This document shows, piece by piece, positions 44,680-53,203 of a stretch of DNA of 64,000 nucleotides. Positions within the stretch are counted from its first letter, which is position 1. Every line of letters starts with the position of its first letter. The stretch lies in assembly GCA_022510405.1 (NCBI GenBank), contig JAFLTP010000014.1, positions 21,946 through 85,945 of the forward strand, given 5' to 3'. The stretch comes from Muribaculaceae bacterium (GTDB taxonomy: Bacteria; Bacteroidota; Bacteroidia; Bacteroidales; Muribaculaceae). The notes beneath the pieces were generated by a model, which worked only from the letters and a program-made list of their open reading frames with translations, had not been told where the DNA came from and did no database searches. The position numbers were made by a program, and so were the translations under genes.

Positions 44680-46029
44680 ATGAAACTAAAATCCTTTTCT
44701 CTCTTTCTCGCAGCTGTTATGCTGTTGGTATTTAATTCCTGTAAAAAGGAAACTGTGGATGTAACTGAACTACTCGGTTCCGTACCATCTTCGGCTGCCG
44801 GAGTGGTGGTGATGAACCTTGAAAGTTTGCTCGATGATGCAGGATGCAAAGTTAAAGACCACGTGATTACGCCAAGTCAGGAAGTGATGAGCGTTTTGGA
44901 TAAGGCCTCATCTCAAGACAAACAAAATTTCTTAATGCTTTTTGACGGCAGTACAGGCATCGAACCTAAGGGTGCTGTCCTATTTTATGATTCTAACCGC
45001 TCTTTCCTCACTTTCGCCCTTTATGATGTCGACAAATTCTGTTCTTTCGTGGAAAATAAGAACGGAGGTAAATTTGTAGATGAAGGTTCCGGTGTAAAGA
45101 TCAACGGTCAGATTGCTGTTAAAGGTGCTCAGGCTTGGATTTGTCTCACATCCGGTAAAAGAATAGATGCCGATGCTATCGCCTCTTATGCTTCTCTCGG
45201 GAAGGCTCAAAGTTTCCTTGTCACTACTATAGGTGAAGAATTGCTGATTGATGAGGAAGATGTGAGAGGTTGGGCCATGATCAATACTTTTGTCAATGAA
45301 TGTTTGGGTCGTTCCGACCGTAGCATGGTCACTCTGAGCTTAGGATTTCTATTTGAAGACGCTGAGTCGGTGAAATTCAAGGTAGACTTCAAAAAAGGTG
45401 AATTGGAGGCTGATGCCATCGTCCTTAATGAAAAGGGTAAGCCGGCCAAGTATCAGTTACCCGCTGAAAAAATTGATGTTAATACCCTCAAGAATTTAGG
45501 CGTAACTTGCGATGCCATGATGGCTTTCACGATCAACTCCAAATTAATAAAGAAATTCGACCAACTTAGCTCTGCTTTTGGTGGTGCTATGTTTGGAAAT
45601 CTTAATGACACTTTCAAAAATATCGACGGTACTGTTGGTGTAATCACCGGTTCTAACAGCATGGAGCAATTGAAGGGGGTGATCACTACCAAAGGAGATG
45701 TGTCTCAATCTTTGAAAGATCTTATCTCCAACCAGATAGCCCCTATAAGTATTGATGGCAAATTGATAACCTTTACAAAAGGGAATGTCAGTGGACACCT
45801 CGATGTGGCTGAATGTGCTGACGAATTGAAAGGTTCTTGCCTCGGTATCGTATTGGACGCTTCCGGGTTAAACAGCGTGGGCTATGAAGCTTCATCAATG
45901 GCAGCCGGATTCAAAGACCTTGTATTGAAATTCAAACCCGAATCCGGTGGGCTTGAAATGGAATTGGAAATCAACACCGCTGATCCTAAAGAAAACGCTT
46001 TGCTCACTCTCCTCAAGAGCGCGAAATAA
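44680..46029 (+). CDS. exported lipoprotein, DUF4836-like
   Basis: This encodes 449 residues. The signal peptide ends in the lipobox FNSC with Cys21, and KKE follows. The mature part begins with VPSSAAGVVVMNLESLLDDAG, which resembles the start of DUF4836/DUF3352-type Bacteroidales proteins, and continues as alternating sheets and helices with a C-terminal LKFKPESGGLEMELEIN. There is no known enzyme motif. It probably sits on the outer membrane. The octamer array forms its leader. It precedes the ECF sigma locus but is a separate unit, since a candidate promoter follows it. Confidence 0.7.
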   Translation: MKLKSFSLFLAAVMLLVFNSCKKETVDVTELLGSVPSSAAGVVVMNLESLLDDAGCKVKDHVITPSQEVMSVLDKASSQDKQNFLMLFDGSTGIEPKGAVLFYDSNRSFLTFALYDVDKFCSFVENKNGGKFVDEGSGVKINGQIAVKGAQAWICLTSGKRIDADAIASYASLGKAQSFLVTTIGEELLIDEEDVRGWAMINTFVNECLGRSDRSMVTLSLGFLFEDAESVKFKVDFKKGELEADAIVLNEKGKPAKYQLPAEKIDVNTLKNLGVTCDAMMAFTINSKLIKKFDQLSSAFGGAMFGNLNDTFKNIDGTVGVITGSNSMEQLKGVITTKGDVSQSLKDLISNQIAPISIDGKLITFTKGNVSGHLDVAECADELKGSCLGIVLDASGLNSVGYEASSMAAGFKDLVLKFKPESGGLEMELEINTADPKENALLTLLKSAK

Positions 46030-46071
46030 GATTCTATAGAATCGTTCTCTAATTTTGCATAAATATGGATA

Positions 46072-46099
46072 GGACTTTTTGATTGATTTTGTATCTATG
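46072..46099 (+). promoter_or_regulatory. candidate ECF-sigma promoter GGACTTT-N15-TCTATG
   Basis: GGACTTT (46072-46078) and TCTATG (46094-46099) are 15 bases apart. A very similar sequence (ATAGGACTTTT...GTATCT) precedes the outer-membrane gene at 47512. The layout resembles ECF promoters (GGAAC / TCT type) and lies 30 bases before the ATG at 46130. Confidence 0.45.
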
Positions 46100-46129
46100 G
46101 TATAAAATCAATTTTAAAGTCCTATAAAT

Positions 46130-46546
46130 ATGAAGTTCAAATTTCTAAACCTCATTGTTGTTTCAATCCTTCTTGCTACAGGATTCAGCAGTTGTTCTAA
46201 CCATGATTTCGATCCCAATGATTATGTAGTCTCCATCCTTTCGGGCAAATATGGAAAAGGAGGATTTGAACTCATAGTTACCGAGAATTCTGTACCAATA
46301 GAGTATTCAGGTTATGTGGTTTTTCATGCCAAAGACCTTAATGTGAAAATGGAAGCCGACTTCAATTTCGTTGACATCTTACCCGGAGAGTCAAAAAGAG
46401 AATTTAAAAATGTAAAATTATATGATTCGGAAGAAGGCATTCTTTTTACCATTGATTATGAAAAAGACAAGAATCATATAGAAATTACCGGAACTTTGTT
46501 TTATGGATCAATGACCATTAATATTAACACAAATCCGGAATCCTAA
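46130..46546 (+). CDS. small lipoprotein in the ECF sigma locus
   Basis: This encodes 138 residues. The signal peptide ends SSC with Cys22, then SNHDFDPNDYV. The mature part is predicted to be mainly beta, ending in GTLFYGSMTININTNPES, perhaps a small immunoglobulin- or calycin-like domain. I do not recognise a family. The candidate ECF promoter in front suggests it is part of the regulon of the neighbouring sigma factor. Confidence 0.65.
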   Translation: MKFKFLNLIVVSILLATGFSSCSNHDFDPNDYVVSILSGKYGKGGFELIVTENSVPIEYSGYVVFHAKDLNVKMEADFNFVDILPGESKREFKNVKLYDSEEGILFTIDYEKDKNHIEITGTLFYGSMTININTNPES

Positions 46547-46651
46547 CCTAAACTGCACGAGTATAAAAGGATCAAAATAAAATCTCATACTTTAAGTTTC
46601 TCTTGGAGGGCCGTTGTCCACTTCAAGAGAATTTATATGTAAGAATTGCCA

Positions 46652-47152
46652 ATGAAATCTTCTGAATTTGATATATATTTCAGGAAACTGTATCTACCGC
46701 TTGGAATGTTTGCTCTAAGAATGGTGGAAGATCCCGATGTGGCAGAAGATTTAGTGTCAAACACTTTTGCCAATGTATGGCAAAAGTTGGTCGAAGGGCT
46801 TGAAATCGGCAATTTCAAGTCTTATCTTTACCAATCAGTGAGAAATGAATGTCTCCTCTTTCTTAGAAATAAAAAGGAGACGGTAGGTTTGGAAAATATT
46901 TTAGATGTAGACGAAGAAACAATCGACTCTTCTGAAAGAGATGCAAAGATATGGAAGGCTATTGATCAACTTCCTGAAAAATGTAGACAAGTTTTTCTTC
47001 TGAGCAAACATGACGGGCTTTCAAATGAGGAGATAGCTCAAGAAATGGGAATCTCAATTAAAACCGTGAAAAATCAGATGACTAAAGCGTTCTCCCGTTT
47101 AAGAGAATCACTTTCTTCGGGCCACAAACCTTTCTTCTTGCCATTCTTGTAA
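46652..47152 (+). CDS. ECF RNA polymerase sigma factor (Bacteroidetes-type, FecI-like)
   Basis: This encodes 166 residues from ATG 46652 (MKSSEFDIYFRKLYL); the frame opens slightly earlier with TTG 46646. Sigma2 region (residues 5-70) includes DPDVAEDLVSNTFANVW, and sigma4 (about 110-160) has LPEKCRQVFLLSKHDGLSNEEIAQEMGIS with the helix-turn-helix. Such sigma factors are released by FecR-type anti-sigma factors when a TonB receptor binds its ligand. The matching genes are 0.9-4 kb downstream. A 360-base gap with gene debris separates them. Confidence 0.93.
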   Translation: MKSSEFDIYFRKLYLPLGMFALRMVEDPDVAEDLVSNTFANVWQKLVEGLEIGNFKSYLYQSVRNECLLFLRNKKETVGLENILDVDEETIDSSERDAKIWKAIDQLPEKCRQVFLLSKHDGLSNEEIAQEMGISIKTVKNQMTKAFSRLRESLSSGHKPFFLPFL

Positions 47153-47250
47153 TTTTAAATCCTATCTTAAATAAATTATCTTTTCCATAAAAGCTGATTA
47201 ATTTTGCCAAATTTAGTTTTTAATCGTAAATTTGTCCAAAACTATTTGGT

Positions 47251-47416
47251 ATGAAATATATTCACAGAGATATTTTTCCTTATTTCCGTAAAATTTATGC
47301 CGCTTTGCCTAAATAAACTTTTGGGAGACTCAATTATCAAATCCGGAGTTATATATACTGGGGAAACAGAACTAAATAAACCTGAAGAAGGATTCTTTAA
47401 CTATCTGAATATATAA
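47251..47416 (+). pseudogene. collapsed remnant of an AAA+/DUF4143-type ATPase gene (both ends, middle lost)
   Basis: ATG 47251 starts a 21-residue frame, MKYIHRDIFPYF..., like the N-terminal YIKR start of DUF4143 ATPases. From 47318, one base out of frame, a second frame of 32 residues has SGVIYTGET, like the C-terminal strand of the same family, and ends at TAA 47414. About 350 residues between them are missing. This is my reading of short matches; no alignment was run. Confidence 0.4.
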
Positions 47417-47422
47417 AAATCC

Positions 47423-47451
47423 AAAAATTTATCTCCAAAGATAAATTTTTT
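47423..47451 (+). terminator. AT-rich hairpin before the outer-membrane gene
   Basis: AAAAATTTATC (47423-47433) and GATAAATTTTT (47440-47450) make an 11-bp perfect stem with a 6-base loop, followed by T. It is weak because of its A-T pairs, but it could end transcription from the sigma gene. Confidence 0.4.
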
Positions 47452-47463
47452 AGGGATAGAATA

Positions 47464-47490
47464 GGACTTTTCATTCTTTCTGTATCTTAA
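47464..47490 (+). promoter_or_regulatory. candidate ECF-sigma promoter GGACTTT-N14-TCTTAA
   Basis: GGACTTT (47464-47470) and TCTTAA (47485-47490) are 14 bases apart, in a context ATAGGACTTTT ... GTATCT that repeats the one at 46069. The ATG at 47512 lies about 22 bases downstream. Confidence 0.4.
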
Positions 47491-47511
47491 GATTAGAAAT
47501 ACGGATAAATT

Positions 47512-48078
47512 ATGAAAAGATTTTCTATTCTATTTTTTATTGGCTTGTCTTCCATGGTAATTATGGCCCGGCAACCCCAAGAAGGCTACAGAGGCTTTCT
47601 TGAATGGAGCAACGATGTGAGGTCATACAAAACTTATTACGGTAAATTCACGGATTATTACACAGGAGTCTCTACTTCACACGGGTACCAAATAAATGAA
47701 TGGATTTATACAGGTGTAGGTGGAGTATTCGAATATTGCAAAAATGGACCTGAATATATCTTCGCTCCCTTTCTGGATATCCGAAGCGACTTGAAATTCG
47801 GTAAGTTCACTCCTTTTGTTGATGCGCGTATTGGATATAATTTCACCCATCATGGAGACGGGTTGGTTATTACATCTGAAAATGGAGGTGTTTACTTTTC
47901 TCCAAAAGTGGGTTATAGATTCAATTGGGGAAGGAAATTCGGAATTAATGTAGGATTGGGTATGACTTTAATAGGATATAAGGACCGTTATACCTGGGAT
48001 GCGGATACCGGTGATTTCTCCGGAGTTAAAAACGGGTGTGACTCTTATTTTTCCTTCAGTGTTGGATTTGATTTTTAA
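47512..48078 (+). CDS. small outer-membrane beta-barrel protein
   Basis: This 188-residue protein has a signal peptide of about 20 residues. The rest is alternating aromatic/polar strands (YYGKFTDYYTGVSTSHGYQ, GKFTPFVDARIGYNFTHHG) and ends in SFSVGFDF with a terminal Phe, the sign for insertion by the Bam complex. An eight-strand barrel is likely. The role is unknown. It sits between the sigma and anti-sigma genes under its own candidate promoter. Confidence 0.7.
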   Translation: MKRFSILFFIGLSSMVIMARQPQEGYRGFLEWSNDVRSYKTYYGKFTDYYTGVSTSHGYQINEWIYTGVGGVFEYCKNGPEYIFAPFLDIRSDLKFGKFTPFVDARIGYNFTHHGDGLVITSENGGVYFSPKVGYRFNWGRKFGINVGLGMTLIGYKDRYTWDADTGDFSGVKNGCDSYFSFSVGFDF

Positions 48079-48092
48079 ACTCAATTTCTATT

Positions 48093-48542
48093 ATGGACAT
48101 CAATAGGGAAATAGATTTTATAGCCAAATTTTATAAAGAAGGGTTATTTAATGCTGATAAAGCTTTAAGAAAAATTAAACCTAATATACGCAAAGCTTGG
48201 TCATGGCCTCGTATCGCTGCTGTGTCTTCAGTCATTATTGTGCTTGGAGCAACCGCTGCCCTCTTGATTCGAAATTCCTATTATTCAAAACCAACAGTAG
48301 AAATAGAAAACACATCTTCACCGAAGATTCCATTGGAATCCATTTCCAAGGTCATTGATTTTGACGACGCTCCACTTCCGGTTGTTATTGACCGAATAAA
48401 TTCAGTCTATGATGTGGAAGTTATCAATATTCCGGTAAATGCAGACGACTACCGGTTGTCACTTCATTACCAAGGAAATGTATTAGACCTTCTTGAGACA
48501 ATAAACGAAATTCTTGGAACTGATCTGGAGATTGAAAAATGA
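48093..48542 (+). CDS. short FecR-like anti-sigma factor
   Basis: This has 149 residues, against about 300-400 for typical FecR. A short cytoplasmic part (1-40), one transmembrane helix (about 42-62, IAAVSSVIIVLGATAALLI), then a periplasmic segment ending in the DUF4974 fold: DAPLPVVIDRINSVYDVEV and LSLHYQGNVLDLLETI. The middle FecR domain is absent. DUF4974 is the part thought to contact the STN signalling domain of the receptor. The stop overlaps the receptor gene (ATGA), which supports their partnership. Confidence 0.75.
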   Translation: MDINREIDFIAKFYKEGLFNADKALRKIKPNIRKAWSWPRIAAVSSVIIVLGATAALLIRNSYYSKPTVEIENTSSPKIPLESISKVIDFDDAPLPVVIDRINSVYDVEVINIPVNADDYRLSLHYQGNVLDLLETINEILGTDLEIEK

Positions 48543-50992
48543 AAAAGCTGTTCTTATTCCTATCCATAGTTTTCCTCTCCGGAATGTCGGTCTGTGCTCA
48601 AAATGTAACTTTGAAAGCGAAGGATCAACCTGCCGCAATAGTGTTTCGCAATATCATGGAACAGACAGGATCAAATTTCGTATATTCCTCTGATTTATTG
48701 CGTGACCTTAAAGTAAGCATTAACGTTTCAAACCAACCTTTGAAAAGAGTGCTTGATGAAATTTTCAAAGACACTGATATCTCTTATAAAATAAAAGGTA
48801 AAAACGTGATCTTGAAAAAAGAAAAGAAAAAGAGATTGTCCTCACCAAAACAAAAGCCTCAACCGAAGATATCTTTGAATGATTCTGTAGTGATTCCCAC
48901 TATATTAAATGAATTGGTGGTGATTTCAGATCTCAATCAATCAAATGTTGAAAAACAAGAGATAGGATTTATCGAACTTTCAGCTGAAGACATTAAGAAA
49001 ACGCCAACTTTATTGGGAGAGAATGATATTATCCGCACCCTTCACACTCAAGCCGGAGTGGTAGAGGGAACGGAAGGCATCGCCGGTATGTATGTTGATG
49101 GCGGTAATCCTGATGAGAATTTATATATTTTAGATAATATCCCATTGTTTCAGGCAAATCATTTTGGAGGGCTTTTTTCCGCTTTCAACACAGATATAAT
49201 TGACAAGGCTCAATTTTATAAAACAGGTTTCCCGGCGAAATATGATGGTAGACTCTCATCATTTATGGATGTCAGGTTAAAGCAATCTTTTGAAAAGGGT
49301 CATCATGGATCTGCAAGACTGGGATTGACTTCAGGAGCTTTCAACATCTCAGGTCCGATCGGAGGAAAGACATCATATCTTTTCGGCATTCGTCGTTCTT
49401 GGTATGATGTGTTCACCATTCCTGTTTTGGCTATTGTAAACTCGGCAAATAAGGATCAAAAGACAAAGCTTCACTATTATTTTACTGACCTCAACGCAAA
49501 AATCTATCATAATTTTTCTTCACGGTTGTCTGGTTTTATTGGAGCCTATTATGGCAATGACCTTCTTAATGCGGGACATAAAGAAATTTACACTTACCAA
49601 GAAAGAGAATGGTTCGACAGTTCAAAATTAAATTTAAACTGGGGCAATCTCATCGTTCAGGCAGGACTGAATTATAAGATCAGTTCATCATTGTCTTCAA
49701 ATTTTACAGTTGCCTACAATAGGTATTTCTCCAATGTGAAATCCCATGTTGAGGAATGGGAGGAAATTAATGACAAGATGAGGAAAAATCAATCCGAAAT
49801 AAAAAACTCTAATGATATCGACAATATTATTGCCAAGGCTGATTTCCAATTCATTCCCAACAATAATATCCGTATTGAATTCGGCGCAGGTTACACCTAT
49901 CACTCCTTTCTGCCAAACAGATTGTCAAAGAAATATATCTTCAATGAACAAGAAACTGAAATAAAGGATCATATAGATGCAATTGGAAGTAACGAAGGGA
50001 ATCTCTATTTCGATTTCAACTGGAGATTGAATGATCAATTCAAATTGGAAGCCGGGTTGCATGGATCCATTTTTAATATAAGGGATAAAACCAATTCAGG
50101 TCTTTCTCCAAGAGGTTCTATTGTATACCGACCCTCTTCAAATTTTTCAATAAAAGCCGCTTATTCCCACACGGTCCAATATATCCATCAATTGACAAGA
50201 AGTTACCTTTCATTACCTACTGACCAATGGATTCCGGTCACCGGAGATTTCAAGCCTGAAAATGCTCACAAAGTAGCGGCCGGTCTTTACTGGAAATCAG
50301 ATAATGATACTTATGAGATTTCTTTGGAGGGCTACTTCAAGAATATGAAAAACTTGATTGATTATAAAGATGAATACTATCTTTACCCCTCTCTTGAAAT
50401 GTGGAGCGGACAGTTGACCTCCGGTTCGGGAAGAGCTAAAGGAATTGATATCACATTTGAAAAGAAAGCCGGAAAGGTCACCGGTAAACTAAGTTATTCA
50501 CTGGCTTGGTCCGACCGTTTGTTTAAGGATAAGAACGGCGGCAAACGTTTTCCTTCAAGATTTGACAACCGTCACACAATAAAGTTCCTTATAAATTGGG
50601 ACATAAACGAAAAAGTATCTTTAAATGCCACTTGGGTGGGACATTCCGGAAATCGCTTCACTTTGTTGTCTCAGTCATTCTCAACTCCGGATTTCGATGG
50701 ACATTCCGTATGGATAGATTGGGGTGTTCCTTTAAAAAGCGGGTTGAATAATTATCAGCTTCCATTCTATCATAGGCTCGATCTGTCTTGTTCTGTCAGA
50801 AACAAACATGGCTATTGGAGCTTCGGCCTTTACAATGCCTATTGCAATATGAACACGGTGGCTATCGTCAGGGGGGACTTAGATTGGAGAGTTTCCTACG
50901 ACTCTCCCAATTCTTATGGAAGTAAACCTGTTTTCAAAAAGTTCAAACTATTTCCTGCAATACCTTCAATTTCTTACACATGGGAATTCTAA
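48539..50992 (+). CDS. TonB-dependent receptor with STN signalling domain
   Basis: This 817-residue receptor has a signal peptide at 1-21. The STN (secretin/TonB short N-terminal) domain is at about 24-95: LKAKDQPAAIVFRNIMEQTG and LKRVLDEIFKD. A linker of Lys/Pro/Ser leads straight to the plug (GGNPDENLYILDNIPLFQ) and then the barrel, which ends in YTWEF. The carboxypeptidase-like domain that usually lies between STN and plug is missing. Ligand is not clear; the setting with sigma and anti-sigma genes suggests regulated uptake. The end overlaps the DUF4249 gene. Confidence 0.92.
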   Translation: MKKLFLFLSIVFLSGMSVCAQNVTLKAKDQPAAIVFRNIMEQTGSNFVYSSDLLRDLKVSINVSNQPLKRVLDEIFKDTDISYKIKGKNVILKKEKKKRLSSPKQKPQPKISLNDSVVIPTILNELVVISDLNQSNVEKQEIGFIELSAEDIKKTPTLLGENDIIRTLHTQAGVVEGTEGIAGMYVDGGNPDENLYILDNIPLFQANHFGGLFSAFNTDIIDKAQFYKTGFPAKYDGRLSSFMDVRLKQSFEKGHHGSARLGLTSGAFNISGPIGGKTSYLFGIRRSWYDVFTIPVLAIVNSANKDQKTKLHYYFTDLNAKIYHNFSSRLSGFIGAYYGNDLLNAGHKEIYTYQEREWFDSSKLNLNWGNLIVQAGLNYKISSSLSSNFTVAYNRYFSNVKSHVEEWEEINDKMRKNQSEIKNSNDIDNIIAKADFQFIPNNNIRIEFGAGYTYHSFLPNRLSKKYIFNEQETEIKDHIDAIGSNEGNLYFDFNWRLNDQFKLEAGLHGSIFNIRDKTNSGLSPRGSIVYRPSSNFSIKAAYSHTVQYIHQLTRSYLSLPTDQWIPVTGDFKPENAHKVAAGLYWKSDNDTYEISLEGYFKNMKNLIDYKDEYYLYPSLEMWSGQLTSGSGRAKGIDITFEKKAGKVTGKLSYSLAWSDRLFKDKNGGKRFPSRFDNRHTIKFLINWDINEKVSLNATWVGHSGNRFTLLSQSFSTPDFDGHSVWIDWGVPLKSGLNNYQLPFYHRLDLSCSVRNKHGYWSFGLYNAYCNMNTVAIVRGDLDWRVSYDSPNSYGSKPVFKKFKLFPAIPSISYTWEF

Positions 50993-51987
50993 GAATCTTT
51001 ACATATTGCCTGCTCGCCCTTTTGCTGTCGGGTTGTTATGAGACCTTCTCTCCGGATATCGACGAGAAACCGGTGCTTTGCATCAATGCTTTGATAAAAG
51101 CCGGTGAACCTGTTGATGTAAACATTAGTCATACTTGGATTTATTCCGATTTTGAGGCGATGAAAAACCATGAGGTAAAGGATGCAGAGGTCTCCATTTA
51201 TGCCAATGATGAAAGAGTAACCGAAGGCTATATACCGAAAGAAGGCGACAGAATCCGCATTGTGGCTAAAAGCGATAAATATGGTTCGGCCGAATCTGAA
51301 ACCGTAGTTCCATATTCCACTGTACCCAAACTAATTGATTGGGATATGGATATCATTTCACAGAACGTTTATTCCGACGATGAATATGCGATCAATATCT
51401 TTCTTTATTTTAACCTTGCCATAAAACTTGAGATTTCAGATATCTCAGATATGGAAGATTATTATCGCATTTCATTTAAGGATTTTTCTTTGAACTTTCC
51501 TTTATCCGATGATAATCTCAAAGATCCCGATTATTTTCAAAATAATCACCTGTTTTATGGGAATGGTTATCTCGATTATAATGCCGAACCCCTGTTCTTT
51601 GAAAATGTGGAAGAACTCGAATCTATTTACGGCAGTGAGTCTGGGTTTGACTTCTTTACCGACAAACAATTTTCAGGATCTGCCTATACTTTGAATCTAT
51701 TGTTTATAGGTTGCCACTATCAACTGCAGACAAATGTTTGTGACCCTGATTTCTTTGATTGTGGAAAGATGATAACACTCCATTCGGTGTCAAAAAGTTA
51801 TTATGACTGGGAATATTATGATATGCAGATTGACTCGGGTATCCTTGCTGATTTGACCAATTGGGGATTCAACGACCCTATCTGGGGCTACAGCAATGTT
51901 TCCACAGGAGCCGGTGTTGTAGCGGCCGAATCCTCAGTAAGTATTATTGTAAACTTAAAGGATAAACTCGAAAAATTTCTACCTTAA
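50980..51987 (+). CDS. DUF4249 outer-membrane lipoprotein
   Basis: This 335-residue protein has a lipobox LLSGC with Cys19 and a mature start YETFSPDIDEKPVLCINALIKAGEPVDVNI, the typical DUF4249 opening. Proteins of this family are encoded after TonB receptors with STN domains and are probably surface partners of the receptor. The start overlaps the receptor end by 13 bases. Its stop shares the bases TTAA with the convergent queA stop. Confidence 0.85.
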   Translation: MGILRIFTYCLLALLLSGCYETFSPDIDEKPVLCINALIKAGEPVDVNISHTWIYSDFEAMKNHEVKDAEVSIYANDERVTEGYIPKEGDRIRIVAKSDKYGSAESETVVPYSTVPKLIDWDMDIISQNVYSDDEYAINIFLYFNLAIKLEISDISDMEDYYRISFKDFSLNFPLSDDNLKDPDYFQNNHLFYGNGYLDYNAEPLFFENVEELESIYGSESGFDFFTDKQFSGSAYTLNLLFIGCHYQLQTNVCDPDFFDCGKMITLHSVSKSYYDWEYYDMQIDSGILADLTNWGFNDPIWGYSNVSTGAGVVAAESSVSIIVNLKDKLEKFLP

Positions 51988-53201
51988 TGCAAAAGAAGGC
52001 AGGCGTCTCCGTAGGATAGGAAACGATAACCCGACTTGAGGGCTTCTTGATACATTGATTTCCAACTGTCATTTCCCAAGAAAGAAGAAACCAACAGGAG
52101 CAATGTCGATTTGGGTTGGTGGAAATTGGTCACCATGCAGTCTGTAATTCGCCATTGAAATCCCGGTGCTATCATGATAGAAGTGGAGGCGGTTAATGAT
52201 TCCGTTTTATCTTCATTCAATTTATCAATAATACGTTTCAAAGCTTCGATGGTATCGAATTCCTCCCCGGTATAGGCATCCCATTGATTCACAATCCATG
52301 GATTGGAGACACCTTTTTCAATATTTCTTCCAATATATGGAAGAGATTCCAATGTCCTCACAGAAGTGGTGCCGACTGCCACCACCGGTTGGCCTTTGGA
52401 TTTCCATTCCATTAATTGCTCCAACAATTCTTTGGTAACGGTAAATGGTTCCGCATGCATGGCGTGCTCCCCTATCCTGTCACTTTTCACCGGACGAAAA
52501 GTTCCGGCGCCTACATGCAAGGTAACTTTCCCGACTTTCACTCCATGTGCATCCAGTCCTTCAAAAACTTGCGGCGTGAAATGTAATCCTGCGGTAGGAG
52601 CCGCCACAGAACCTTTCACATGAGCATACACAGTTTGGTAATCCTCGAGATCGGAGTCTTCTGATTCACGGTTCAAATATGGAGGAATAGGTATCTTTCC
52701 GACTAATTCCAGTATCTTTCCGAATGTGTAATGGGGGTTAGACCAATAAAAAGTGATTACCGATGAGCCATCTTCGCTGATAGACTCCCGCATGGCCTTG
52801 ATTCTTACAACCTCTTCGTCATCTTTGACCTCTGCTTGGATCTCACCCTCTTTCCATTTCTTTGAATTGCCGACAAGACATTTCCATTTACAATCCTGGC
52901 GACTTTGGAAATTCAAGGCATAATCCGAGGGCTCTACCGGTTCTAAAAGGAACAATTCAATCTGTGCTCCGGATAACTTGTGAAATGCCAACCTTGCGTT
53001 GATTACTTTGGTGTCGTTACAAATCAGCAACGCTCCCGGAGGAATCAGATCCGGCAATTCCTTGAAAATCCGGTGGTATATTTTTCCTTCCGGACTCTTC
53101 AACAGCAACTTGCACTGGTCTCTTTCTTCCAAAGGATGCAAGGCGATTTTCTCTTCCGGAAGTGCATAATCATAGTCGTCTATCCTGATATCCTTTACCA
53201 T
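51984..53201 (-). CDS. queA: S-adenosylmethionine:tRNA ribosyltransferase-isomerase
   Basis: This encodes 405 residues from ATG 53201 (MVKDIRIDDYDYALPEEKIA); the TTG at 53207 is less likely. QueA adds the cyclopentene ring precursor from SAM to preQ1 in tRNA on the way to queuosine. Family blocks: LICNDTKVINARL, GSVAAPTAGLHFTPQ, LHVGAGTFRPV, VTNFHQPKSTLLLLVSSF. A normal length of about 350-420. It follows the MFS gene with 2 bases between stop and start. Confidence 0.95.
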   Translation of the reverse strand: MVKDIRIDDYDYALPEEKIALHPLEERDQCKLLLKSPEGKIYHRIFKELPDLIPPGALLICNDTKVINARLAFHKLSGAQIELFLLEPVEPSDYALNFQSRQDCKWKCLVGNSKKWKEGEIQAEVKDDEEVVRIKAMRESISEDGSSVITFYWSNPHYTFGKILELVGKIPIPPYLNRESEDSDLEDYQTVYAHVKGSVAAPTAGLHFTPQVFEGLDAHGVKVGKVTLHVGAGTFRPVKSDRIGEHAMHAEPFTVTKELLEQLMEWKSKGQPVVAVGTTSVRTLESLPYIGRNIEKGVSNPWIVNQWDAYTGEEFDTIEALKRIIDKLNEDKTESLTASTSIMIAPGFQWRITDCMVTNFHQPKSTLLLLVSSFLGNDSWKSMYQEALKSGYRFLSYGDACLLLH

Positions 53202-53203
53202 AT

